Shown: positions 1 to 4,868 of the stretch, in pieces
Layout: every line of letters begins with the position of its first letter
Numbering within the stretch: position 1 is the stretch's first letter
NCBI GenBank assembly: GCA_030043595.1
Contig: JASHXJ010000037.1
Span: 1-5,951 of the forward strand
Reading direction: 5' to 3'
Source: Trebonia sp.
GTDB lineage: Bacteria > Actinomycetota > Actinomycetes > Streptosporangiales > Streptosporangiaceae
DNA: 5,951 nucleotides
Made by a program: the position numbers and the translations under genes
Notes under the pieces: model-generated
The model's input: only the letters and a program-made list of their open reading frames with translations
Database searches by the model: none
What the model was told of the DNA's origin: nothing

Positions 1-215
1 GCCAGCGCAGTGCCTGGCGTGTCGCCGGGGACGAGCCAGGTCTGCGCGGGGTCTGGCGACCGTGTGAGCAAGACCTCCGACACCCGGGCCGACATCGGCG
101 GCCCGGCGGGGTCGTCGGCCCGATCCGCGGCCCGCGTCACTTCGTAGCATGCCCGGATCGCCGCATGGTCCCCGTCGGCCCACTGCACGATGTCGGCCCA
201 CTGCACGATGCGCAT
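1..215 (-). CDS. GNAT-family N-acetyltransferase, N-terminal part (runs off left edge)
   Basis: Seen: reading leftward from ATG 215-213 gives 71 uninterrupted codons to the window edge. After a short N-terminal strand the protein reads DHAAIRACYEVTRAAD, then ADDPAGPPMSARV, then TWLVPGD. Known: this is the usual opening of a group of actinobacterial GNAT acetyltransferases (first beta strand, helix with a CYEV/CHEV-like motif, then an ADDP..PP loop). These transfer an acetyl group from acetyl-CoA to a small molecule or protein amine; the substrate here cannot be predicted. The acetyl-CoA binding motif lies outside the window. The start is constrained because an in-frame TAG lies at 227-225 and ATG 215 is the first start codon after it. 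There is no Shine-Dalgarno sequence at a proper distance, but a TAGGCT -10 box ends six bases before the ATG, so a leaderless mRNA is likely. Residues 3-8 are repeated as residues 9-14 (IVQWAD twice). The gene is divergent from leuA. Family assignment is by pattern recognition only. Confidence 0.72.
   Translation of the reverse strand, partial: MRIVQWADIVQWADGDHAAIRACYEVTRAADRADDPAGPPMSARVSEVLLTRSPDPAQTWLVPGDTPGTAL
174..209. repeat. Perfect 18-bp tandem duplication inside the acetyltransferase N-terminus
   Basis: The unit gtcggcccactgcacgat occurs at 174-191 and again, identical and directly adjacent, at 192-209. The unit is six codons long, so the minus-strand reading frame is kept and IVQWAD is encoded twice. 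Codons are identical in both copies, which suggests a recent slippage event, though this is inference. Confidence 0.9.
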
Positions 216-221
216 CCCCCA

Positions 222-227
222 AGCCTA
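222..227 (-). promoter_or_regulatory. Candidate -10 box for a leaderless acetyltransferase transcript
   Basis: On the minus strand TAGGCT (227-222) fits the actinobacterial -10 pattern TAnnnT and ends exactly six bases before ATG 215. Transcription would then begin at or next to the A of the start codon. No convincing -35 element is visible upstream, which is common for actinobacterial promoters. The call rests on spacing and the lack of a well-placed Shine-Dalgarno sequence. Confidence 0.45.
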
Positions 228-281
228 GGCGCGCGGGCGCTTCCGGGGCAGCCGGCGCGACGGCCGCGATCCGCGGACTGC

Positions 282-287
282 TATGCT
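282..287 (+). promoter_or_regulatory. Candidate -10 box of the leuA leader transcript
   Basis: TATGCT at 282-287 matches TAnnnT and is the best -10 candidate between the divergent genes. A start seven or eight bases on (about 294-296) would leave only two to four bases before leader-peptide ATG 298, a nearly leaderless leader. The -35 side is weak: a GAC core at 259-261 with a long spacer of about 19 bases. A 5-bp inverted repeat CCGCG-ATC-CGCGG (264-276) lies just upstream of the -10. Confidence 0.4.
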
Positions 288-297
288 TAGCGTCATC

Positions 298-345
298 ATG
301 CTGTGTGAGCTGCTCCTCCTTAGCGGCCGCGGCGGGGGCCTGTAA
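298..345 (+). CDS. leuA leader peptide (leucine-rich, 15 aa)
   Basis: ATG 298 to TAA 343-345 encodes MLCELLLLSGRGGGL. Six of the 15 residues are leucine, with four consecutive Leu codons (CTG CTC CTC CTT, 310-321). The CTT is a poorly used codon in DNA this GC-rich, which would raise sensitivity to low charged tRNA-Leu. The peptide stops 101 bases before leuA, the usual place of a leader peptide that senses the pathway's end product. Known: amino-acid leader peptides control biosynthetic genes by ribosome stalling, and leucine leader peptides upstream of leuA have been described in actinobacteria. An in-frame ATG at 283 would add five residues (MLSVI), but it overlaps the proposed -10 box, so 298 is preferred. 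No Shine-Dalgarno sequence is apparent, consistent with a very short 5' end. It is too small for standard gene finders. Confidence 0.75.
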   Translation: MLCELLLLSGRGGGL

Positions 346-426
346 GGGGCTGGCTCCCTCGTCGCGGGTTAGAGGCACGTCCGCTGGCCGCCAAGCCGGA
401 CAGACCGGCGAAACCGGACGAACCCG
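316..426 (+). promoter_or_regulatory. leuA attenuator-like leader RNA with competing stems
   Basis: Several stems can be drawn by hand. Stem A pairs 316-322 with 343-349 (one G-U pair), with 325-328/337-340 nested inside. Its 5' arm contains the last two codons of the leucine run and its 3' arm contains the leader stop codon. Stem B pairs 334-340 with 352-358 (one G-U) and cannot coexist with A. A longer structure pairs 365-370 with 421-426 and 378-383 with 415-420, all perfect, with a 7-base bulge at 371-377 and an inner hairpin 395-399/405-409. It competes with a local hairpin 379-383/397-401. The long structure ends five bases before the leuA ribosome binding site (431-438). No U-run follows any stem, so control by translation initiation or Rho is more likely than a classical intrinsic terminator. 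The stems are hand-drawn and no folding energy was computed. Confidence 0.55.
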
Positions 427-446
427 AATCGAAGGAAGCAGCAACG

Positions 447-2180
447 ATGCACAACCCCTCCTACCGGCCCGTCGCGCCTGTATTCCAGCAGCCCAGCGGC
501 ATGCCGTGTCACCGGTACACCCCGTTCAAACCCGTCGACCTGCCTGACCGCAGCTGGCCGGGCAAGACCATCACGAAAGCCCCGCGCTGGCTGTCCACCG
601 ACCTGCGGGACGGTAACCAGGCACTGATCGACCCCATGTCGCCGGCCCGCAAGCGGGCCATGTTCGACCTGCTCGTCAAGATGGGCTACAAGGAGATCGA
701 GGTCGGCTTTCCCAGTGCCAGCCAGACCGACTTTGACTTCGTCCGCGAGCTGATCGAGAGCGACAGGATCCCGCAGGACGTGCGGATCTCGGTGCTCACC
801 CAGGCGCGCGAGGACCTGATCGAGCGCACCGTGCAGAGCCTGGAGGGCGCCCAGCGCGCGACCGTGCACCTGTACAACGCGACCGCCCCGACGTTCCGCA
901 AGGTCGTGTTCCGCATCGACCGCGAGGCGTGCAAGCAGCTCGCCGTCGAGGGCACCCGGCACGTCATGAAGTACGCGGACAAGATCTGTGGCGACGGGAC
1001 CGACTTCGGCTACGAGTACTCGCCCGAGATCTTCATGGACACCGAGCTTGACTTCGCCCTGGAGATCTGCGAGGCGGTCATGGACGCCTGGCAGCCAGCG
1101 GAAAACCGCGAGATCATCCTCAACCTGCCGTGCACCGTCGAGCGGTCCACCCCGAACGTCTACGCGGACCAGATCGAGTGGATGAGCCGCCACCTGTCCC
1201 GCCGCGAGCACATCTGCCTGTCCGTCCACACGCACAACGACCGCGGCACCGCCGTCGCGGACGCCGAGCTCGCGGTGCTGGCCGGCGCCGACCGGGTCGA
1301 AGGCTGCCTGTTCGGCAACGGCGAGCGGACCGGCAACGTCTGCCTGGTCACGCTGGGCCTGAACCTCTTCAGCCAGGGCGTCGACCCGATGATCGACTTC
1401 TCGAACATCGACGAGATCCGCCGCACCACCGAGTACTGCAACCAGCTCCCCGTGCACCCCCGCCACCCCTACGCGGGCGAGCTCGTCTACACGGCGTTCT
1501 CCGGCTCGCACCAGGACGCGATCAAGAAGGGCTTCGAGGCCCTTGAGGCGGAGGCCGAGGCCGCCGGAACGCCCTTCCACGAGTACCCGTGGAACGTGCC
1601 GTACCTGCCGCTCGACCCGCACGACGTGGGCCGCTCCTACGAGGCCGTGATCCGGGTCAACTCGCAGTCCGGCAAGGGCGGCGTGGCGTACGTGATGAAG
1701 GCCGGGCACGCCATGGACCTGCCGCGCCGGCTGCAGATCGAGTTCTCCCGGGTCATCCAGGCCCGCACCGACGCCGAAGGGGGCGAGGTCACCCCGCAGG
1801 AGATCTGGGACATCTTCAGCGCCGAGTACCTGGCCGCGGGCCCGGTGGCGCTGCTGGACCACCAGTCGAGCTCGGTGATCGACGCCAAGCACGTCCTGTC
1901 GGCCGAGCTCTCGGTCAACGGCAGCGCCCAGGAGGTCGAGGGCGTCGGCAACGGCCCGATCTCCGCCTTCTGCGCCGCACTTGCCTCGGTCGGCATCGAT
2001 GTCCGCGTCCTCGACTATGCCGAGCACGCGCTCACCGAGGGAACGGACGCGCAGGCCGCCGCGTACGTCGAGGTCGCCACCGGTGGCCGTGTGTTCTGGG
2101 GCGTCGGCATCGACACCAGCACCGCGACCGCCTCCATGCGCGCGGTGCTGTCCGCGGTCAACCGTTCCCGCCGCACCTAG
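447..2180 (+). CDS. leuA: 2-isopropylmalate synthase
   Basis: A 577-residue cytoplasmic enzyme that condenses acetyl-CoA with 2-oxoisovalerate to 2-isopropylmalate, the first committed step of leucine synthesis. The catalytic TIM barrel carries LRDGNQAL at residues 53-60 (Asp55 as metal ligand), HTHNDRGTA at 261-269 (His261 and His263 as metal ligands) and the GNGERTGN signature at 290-297. A linker domain follows, and the C-terminal part (about 460-570) with VEGVGNGPISAF at 498-509 is the leucine-binding allosteric domain, so feedback inhibition is expected. The length fits the long actinobacterial form that resembles Mycobacterium LeuA, but without the large repeat insertion known in M. tuberculosis. 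ATG 447 has GAAGGAAG at 431-438, eight bases upstream. It follows a leucine leader peptide and appears to be transcribed alone, ending at a strong hairpin. No frameshift or missing catalytic residue was seen. Confidence 0.98.
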   Translation: MHNPSYRPVAPVFQQPSGMPCHRYTPFKPVDLPDRSWPGKTITKAPRWLSTDLRDGNQALIDPMSPARKRAMFDLLVKMGYKEIEVGFPSASQTDFDFVRELIESDRIPQDVRISVLTQAREDLIERTVQSLEGAQRATVHLYNATAPTFRKVVFRIDREACKQLAVEGTRHVMKYADKICGDGTDFGYEYSPEIFMDTELDFALEICEAVMDAWQPAENREIILNLPCTVERSTPNVYADQIEWMSRHLSRREHICLSVHTHNDRGTAVADAELAVLAGADRVEGCLFGNGERTGNVCLVTLGLNLFSQGVDPMIDFSNIDEIRRTTEYCNQLPVHPRHPYAGELVYTAFSGSHQDAIKKGFEALEAEAEAAGTPFHEYPWNVPYLPLDPHDVGRSYEAVIRVNSQSGKGGVAYVMKAGHAMDLPRRLQIEFSRVIQARTDAEGGEVTPQEIWDIFSAEYLAAGPVALLDHQSSSVIDAKHVLSAELSVNGSAQEVEGVGNGPISAFCAALASVGIDVRVLDYAEHALTEGTDAQAAAYVEVATGGRVFWGVGIDTSTATASMRAVLSAVNRSRRT

Positions 2181-2201
2181 TCCCGTCCTTTCCCTTATCC
2201 A

Positions 2202-2235
2202 GAACGGGCGGTGGCGTCTCACCCACCGCCCGTTC
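2202..2235. terminator. Hairpin terminator between convergent leuA and the membrane-regulator gene
   Basis: A perfect 13-bp stem pairs 2202-2214 (GAACGGGCGGTGG) with 2223-2235, around an 8-base loop. It starts 21 bases after the leuA stop and lies 52 bases past the end of the minus-strand gene stopping at 2288, so it can serve both directions. No U-tract follows on either strand, which is common for actinobacterial terminators. Confidence 0.8.
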
Positions 2236-2287
2236 CCTGTCCTCGCGTGGCCGGCGCCCGGTGGCCCGGACCTCGGACGCGTCAGTG

Positions 2288-3463
2288 CTAGCCGGCGATG
2301 GCGGCCGCGATGAGTCCGCCCCGCAGCTCTGTTATCGTGCCGCGGTCGTCGAGGTAGACGCCGCAGTAGCTGATCAGGATCGGGTTGCCGGACGGGGCCG
2401 ACTCCAGCCCCCCGCTCACGCACCCCGGCCCCGCGCCAGGGATCGTGACGGCCGGTCCTGTTGCTGCCCCGTCGCTGGCGTCCGCGGGCTGCAGTACCTC
2501 GGTCCCGGACTTGTCACACTCCTCCAGCGCCGCGAATCGCCCGGTGGTGCCGAGCCAGGCTCCGACGTCCGGCGGGCATGCCGCCTTCCCGGCCGCCGTG
2601 ATCGCCGCCTTGCCCGCGCGCGGCCAGCCCGACTGGACCGGCGCCACTGAGCCGGGCGCCGCGGTGTCGAGCGTCACCGGGTAGCCGTCAATGCCCGCGC
2701 CGGTCTGGAAGCCGACGGCGTACGTGAGCCGCTCGCCGTCTGGTGCCCAGGAAAGGTTGTCGACCCAGTTCGATTGAGCCGGGATGCTCCAGGTCCGGGT
2801 CGCCCCGGTGTGGCCGGGCGCCGGCAGCACCTCGATCGCCGCCTTGCCGGCACCGGAGACCGCGGAGCCCGAAGCCGGGCAGAGGGCGATGGCAACCCGG
2901 CTGCCATCAGGGCTGACCGCCACGGAGGTAATGTCCTTGCCGCTGAATACCGGGCCGAAGTTAATCTCGCGGCCATTCGGCGTCACCACGGCCAGTCGCG
3001 CCGCCTGTGACCCGGACGGCGCCTTCGGGCTGACCGAGTACGTGATGACCCAGCCGCCAGCGGGGTCGGTGGCGACGTGGGACGGGCCGCCCCCCACCGG
3101 GGGCAGGCCGGGCACTGGGACTGCCGGGCTGCCCGAGCCGGTCCTGGTCATCACGAACTGGCCGCTGGCGTTCAGGCCGAGGATGAGCAGGCCGCTGCCG
3201 GCCGGCGGCAGCGCGGTGTGCGTCGAGGTCGGCGTCGGGCTGAGGCTGGGCGCGGCGGGCCGGCTGTGGCCGCCGGGGGCCGCGGCGCTCACGAGCTGCA
3301 CAGCCAGCCCGATCCCGGCGATGACGGCCACCGCGGCCGCGCAAACCCGCAGCCTGGTGCGGCGCCGCAACTGGCGGCCGCGGGCGGCGACCAGGCCGGC
3401 CGGGGGAACAGGCACCTCCGCCCGCTTGAGCTCGGCGAAGAGTTCTGGGACGCGGTCAGGCAT
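2288..3463 (-). CDS. Single-pass membrane protein with propeller-like outer domain, probable sigma-factor regulator
   Basis: 391 residues. A short basic cytoplasmic segment (1-38, ending RGRQLRRRTRLR) precedes one hydrophobic helix at about 39-60, then a Pro/Ser/Thr-rich linker (about 63-88) and a secreted-side domain of about 300 residues. Two stretches, TSVAVSPDGSRVAIAL (179-194) and DNLSWAPDGERLTYAV (235-250), look like WD40/TolB-type propeller blades. Five cysteines lie outside the membrane (195, 296, 316, 348, 367), so disulfides are possible. The gene begins inside the last codons of the sigma gene (8-bp overlap ATGCCTGA) with GGAGG at 3474-3470, six bases before ATG, so the two are surely co-translated. 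Inference: it acts as an anti-sigma or sensor partner that holds or tunes the sigma factor at the membrane. No HxxxCxxC zinc anti-sigma motif is present and the cytoplasmic part is very short, so the mechanism would differ from the classical one. The ligand is unknown. Confidence 0.75.
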   Translation of the reverse strand: MPDRVPELFAELKRAEVPVPPAGLVAARGRQLRRRTRLRVCAAAVAVIAGIGLAVQLVSAAAPGGHSRPAAPSLSPTPTSTHTALPPAGSGLLILGLNASGQFVMTRTGSGSPAVPVPGLPPVGGGPSHVATDPAGGWVITYSVSPKAPSGSQAARLAVVTPNGREINFGPVFSGKDITSVAVSPDGSRVAIALCPASGSAVSGAGKAAIEVLPAPGHTGATRTWSIPAQSNWVDNLSWAPDGERLTYAVGFQTGAGIDGYPVTLDTAAPGSVAPVQSGWPRAGKAAITAAGKAACPPDVGAWLGTTGRFAALEECDKSGTEVLQPADASDGAATGPAVTIPGAGPGCVSGGLESAPSGNPILISYCGVYLDDRGTITELRGGLIAAAIAG

Positions 3464-3971
3464 GACTGGCCTCCGAGGTCGGGTTGGCGTCGTCGGCGCG
3501 CACGGCCGCGGCCAGGGCGGCCCGGCCGCGCGACAGCCAGGCCTTCACGCTGCCTGCCGGACAGCCCAGCTCCGCCGCTATCTGCTGCACCGGCAGGTCG
3601 GCCAGGTAGTACAGGACAAGGACCGTTCGCTGCCGCTGCGGCAGCGTGCGCAGCCCGGCGACGAGGGCCACCGTGTCGGTGCTGATCTCCGGCGCGTGCG
3701 TGGCTGTCCCTGTGTCGCGGCCCGCCAGGAGCCTGGCGATCCTGGCGCGGCGCCAGCGGTTGACGGCCAGGTTGGTCGCCACCCGGCGCACCCACGCCTC
3801 AGGCGAGTCGCAGGTGCTGACCGACGACCATCGCTGCCAGGCCCGCGCGAACGTCTCCTGGGCGATGTCGCGGGCGTCGTCCAGGTCGCCGGTCAGCGCG
3901 TAGGCATGCCGGACGATCCGGGCCGCGGTACCGGCATAGAACTCGTCAAAGCTCGGTCCTGCCGTGCTCAA
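3456..3971 (-). CDS. ECF-type sigma-70 family RNA polymerase sigma factor
   Basis: 171 residues with the two-domain plan of ECF sigma factors. Region 2 spans about residues 8-76: FDEFYAGTAARIVRHAYALT, then DLDDARDIAQETFARAWQRW for core polymerase binding, then PEAWVRRVATNLAVNRWRR for -10 recognition. A variable linker covers about 77-100. Region 4 spans about 103-156 with helix-turn-helix LPVQQIAAELGCPAGSVKAW (126-145) and SRGRAAL after it for -35 recognition. There is no C-terminal extension, so it is not of the SnoaL-fused type. It resembles the actinobacterial group often labelled SigE-family; the regulon cannot be predicted. The start is TTG at 3971. It is the only start codon in frame before the conserved FDEFY segment and lacks a Shine-Dalgarno sequence at normal distance, but it overlaps the TGA of a small upstream ORF (TTGA), so translation probably depends on reinitiation. 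The downstream gene overlaps it by 8 bp. Confidence 0.93.
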   Translation of the reverse strand: MSTAGPSFDEFYAGTAARIVRHAYALTGDLDDARDIAQETFARAWQRWSSVSTCDSPEAWVRRVATNLAVNRWRRARIARLLAGRDTGTATHAPEISTDTVALVAGLRTLPQRQRTVLVLYYLADLPVQQIAAELGCPAGSVKAWLSRGRAALAAAVRADDANPTSEASHA

Positions 3972-3991
3972 TGCCCTGCGCCTCGTCCCAT
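3968..3991 (-). CDS. Seven-codon upstream ORF coupled to the sigma factor start
   Basis: ATG 3991-3989 to TGA 3970-3968 encodes MGRGAGH. It has AAGGAGG at 4003-3997, five bases before ATG, the best ribosome binding site in this part of the window. Its stop overlaps the sigma factor's TTG start as TTGA. The sigma TTG is 25 bases from this Shine-Dalgarno sequence, too far for direct use. The simplest reading is that ribosomes load at the small ORF and reinitiate at TTG. The alternative is a one-base sequence error or indel, with the true protein beginning at ATG 3991 and continuing into STAGPSFDEFY. Confidence 0.5.
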   Translation of the reverse strand: MGRGAGH

Positions 3992-4011
3992 CCGGGCCTC
4001 CTTCGCCACCC

Positions 4012-4079
4012 GCCGGGCAGGCCGGCGCTGGCTGGCTATCGCGACTGACATGCTGATGACGCCCGGCCAGCGGCGCCGG
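4012..4079. repeat. Nested inverted repeats between the sigma gene and recO
   Basis: CCGGC at 4022-4026 and GCTGGC at 4027-4032 are complementary to GCCGG at 4075-4079 and GCCAGC at 4066-4071, giving an 11-bp stem with a 3-base bulge (4072-4074) and a loop of about 33 bases. A shorter hairpin, GCCGG 4012-4016 with CCGGC 4022-4026, competes for the same left arm. In DNA this GC-rich some of this is expected by chance. It lies in the divergent promoter region and could be an operator or leader structure. Confidence 0.35.
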
Positions 4080-4081
4080 TT
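4058..4081 (-). promoter_or_regulatory. Candidate ECF-type promoter of the sigma factor gene
   Basis: On the minus strand an AAC core (4081-4079, in context TGTAACC) and CGTC (4061-4058) are separated by 17 bases. The AAC/CGTC pairing at this distance is the typical ECF promoter layout and would mean self-activation. The -35 lacks the usual GG before AAC, so the match is partial. The start would fall near 4050, about 60 bases before the small upstream ORF. Confidence 0.3.
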
Positions 4082-4115
4082 ACAGCCGGACCCGATCGTT
4101 TTCGCGCGAATGCTG

Positions 4116-4121
4116 GAGAAT
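4116..4121 (+). promoter_or_regulatory. Weak candidate -10 box directly before recO
   Basis: GAGAAT at 4116-4121 keeps the two most conserved -10 positions (A2, T6) and ends six bases before GTG 4128, the leaderless arrangement also seen at the acetyltransferase. It overlaps the GGAG that could instead act as ribosome binding site (4115-4118), so the two readings are alternatives. No good -35 element is seen. Confidence 0.25.
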
Positions 4122-4127
4122 AGGAGC

Positions 4128-4868
4128 GTGCTTGGGTACCGGGACGATGGGGTCGTGCTGCGGACGCAGAAGCTGGGCGAGGCGGACCGCATCGTCACCC
4201 TGCTGTGCCGGCGCAGCGGGCGGGTCCGTGCCGTCGCCAAGGGGGTGCGGCGCACCAAGTCCCGGTTCGGTGCCCGGCTGGAGCCGTTCACCCACGTTGA
4301 CGTGATGCTCCACCCGGGCCGGTCGCTCGACGTGATCACGCAGGCCGAGGTGATCCGCCCGTATGGCGCGCCGCTGGCCGAGGACTACCCCAGGTACACC
4401 GCGGGCACCGCGATGCTCGAGACCGCCGAGCGGTTCACGCCGGTGGAGAAGGAACCAGCGCTGCGCCAGTTCCTGCTGCTGATCGGGGGGCTGCGGACCC
4501 TCGGCGAGACCGGCGAGGAGGCGCGCGAACCGCGGCTGGTGCTCGACGCGTACCTGCTGCGGTCGCTGGCCGTCGCCGGGTACGCGCCCTCGCTCGAGGA
4601 ATGCGCGCGCTGCGGTGACGCGACCCGGCTGGCGGCGTTCGCGATCGCCGCCGGCGGCATGGTCTGCGGGTCGTGCAGGCCGCCGGGCGCCGCGTCGCCG
4701 AGCCTGCAGACCGTCGCGCTCATGCTCGCGCTGCTGCGGGGGGACTGGGACAGCGCCATGCGGAGCGAGCGCAGGCACCGGGTAGAGTGCAGTGGCCTGG
4801 TGGCCGCCTACCTGCAGTGGCACCTGGAGCACTCGATACGGTCGCTGCGTCATGTGGAGCGTGCGTGA
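4128..4868 (+). CDS. recO: DNA repair protein RecO
   Basis: 246 residues, normal length. RecO binds DNA, SSB and RecR, and helps load RecA onto gapped DNA in the RecFOR recombination pathway. The N-terminal OB fold begins YRDDGVVLRTQKLGEADRIV (residues 4-23), followed by GRVRAVAKGVRRTKSRFGAR (31-50), which is strongly family-typical. The helical C-terminal domain holds a zinc-finger motif with Cys159, Cys162, Cys180 and Cys183. The start is set at GTG 4128 because homologues begin a few residues before YRDDGVV and GGAG at 4115-4118 lies nine bases upstream. An in-frame ATG at 4110 would add six residues but has no ribosome binding site. The last bases overlap the uppS start (GTGA), so the pair is translationally coupled, as in many actinobacteria. 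It is divergent from the sigma factor gene. The same frame stays open far upstream on the antisense of that gene, which is not coding. Confidence 0.95.
   Translation: MLGYRDDGVVLRTQKLGEADRIVTLLCRRSGRVRAVAKGVRRTKSRFGARLEPFTHVDVMLHPGRSLDVITQAEVIRPYGAPLAEDYPRYTAGTAMLETAERFTPVEKEPALRQFLLLIGGLRTLGETGEEAREPRLVLDAYLLRSLAVAGYAPSLEECARCGDATRLAAFAIAAGGMVCGSCRPPGAASPSLQTVALMLALLRGDWDSAMRSERRHRVECSGLVAAYLQWHLEHSIRSLRHVERA

Noticed and set aside
64..75. gtgagcaagacc also occurs at 4865-4876 (start of uppS)
   Set aside because: A 12-base match with unrelated flanks and opposite coding strands; probably chance.
149..547. A 132-codon plus-strand frame crossing the leader into leuA
   Set aside because: It overlaps the acetyltransferase start, the leader peptide and the leuA N-terminus in another frame. 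It has low-complexity Arg/Ala content and no ribosome binding site.
369..2423. A 684-codon open frame on the minus strand opposite leuA
   Set aside because: It is the antisense shadow of leuA, which has complete family motifs. The antisense translation is rich in Arg, Gly, Val and Asp with no recognisable domain, as expected from third-position G/C bias.
4045..4050. CTGACA as -35 box for recO
   Set aside because: Five of six bases match TTGACA, but no -10 box lies 16-19 bases downstream.
2784..4127. A plus-strand frame continuous with recO, which would make a 694-residue fusion
   Set aside because: This part is antisense to the sigma factor and membrane-protein genes, both well supported. 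RecO homologues start near 4128, so the upstream extension is only a lack of stop codons in GC-rich DNA.
4110..4127. ATG 4110 as alternative recO start
   Set aside because: It is in frame, but there is no Shine-Dalgarno sequence before it and it would add residues not usual in the family.
3992..4339. Longer minus-strand frame that ends in MGRGAGH
   Set aside because: The upstream part is antisense to recO and resembles no protein. Only the last seven codons have a good ribosome binding site.
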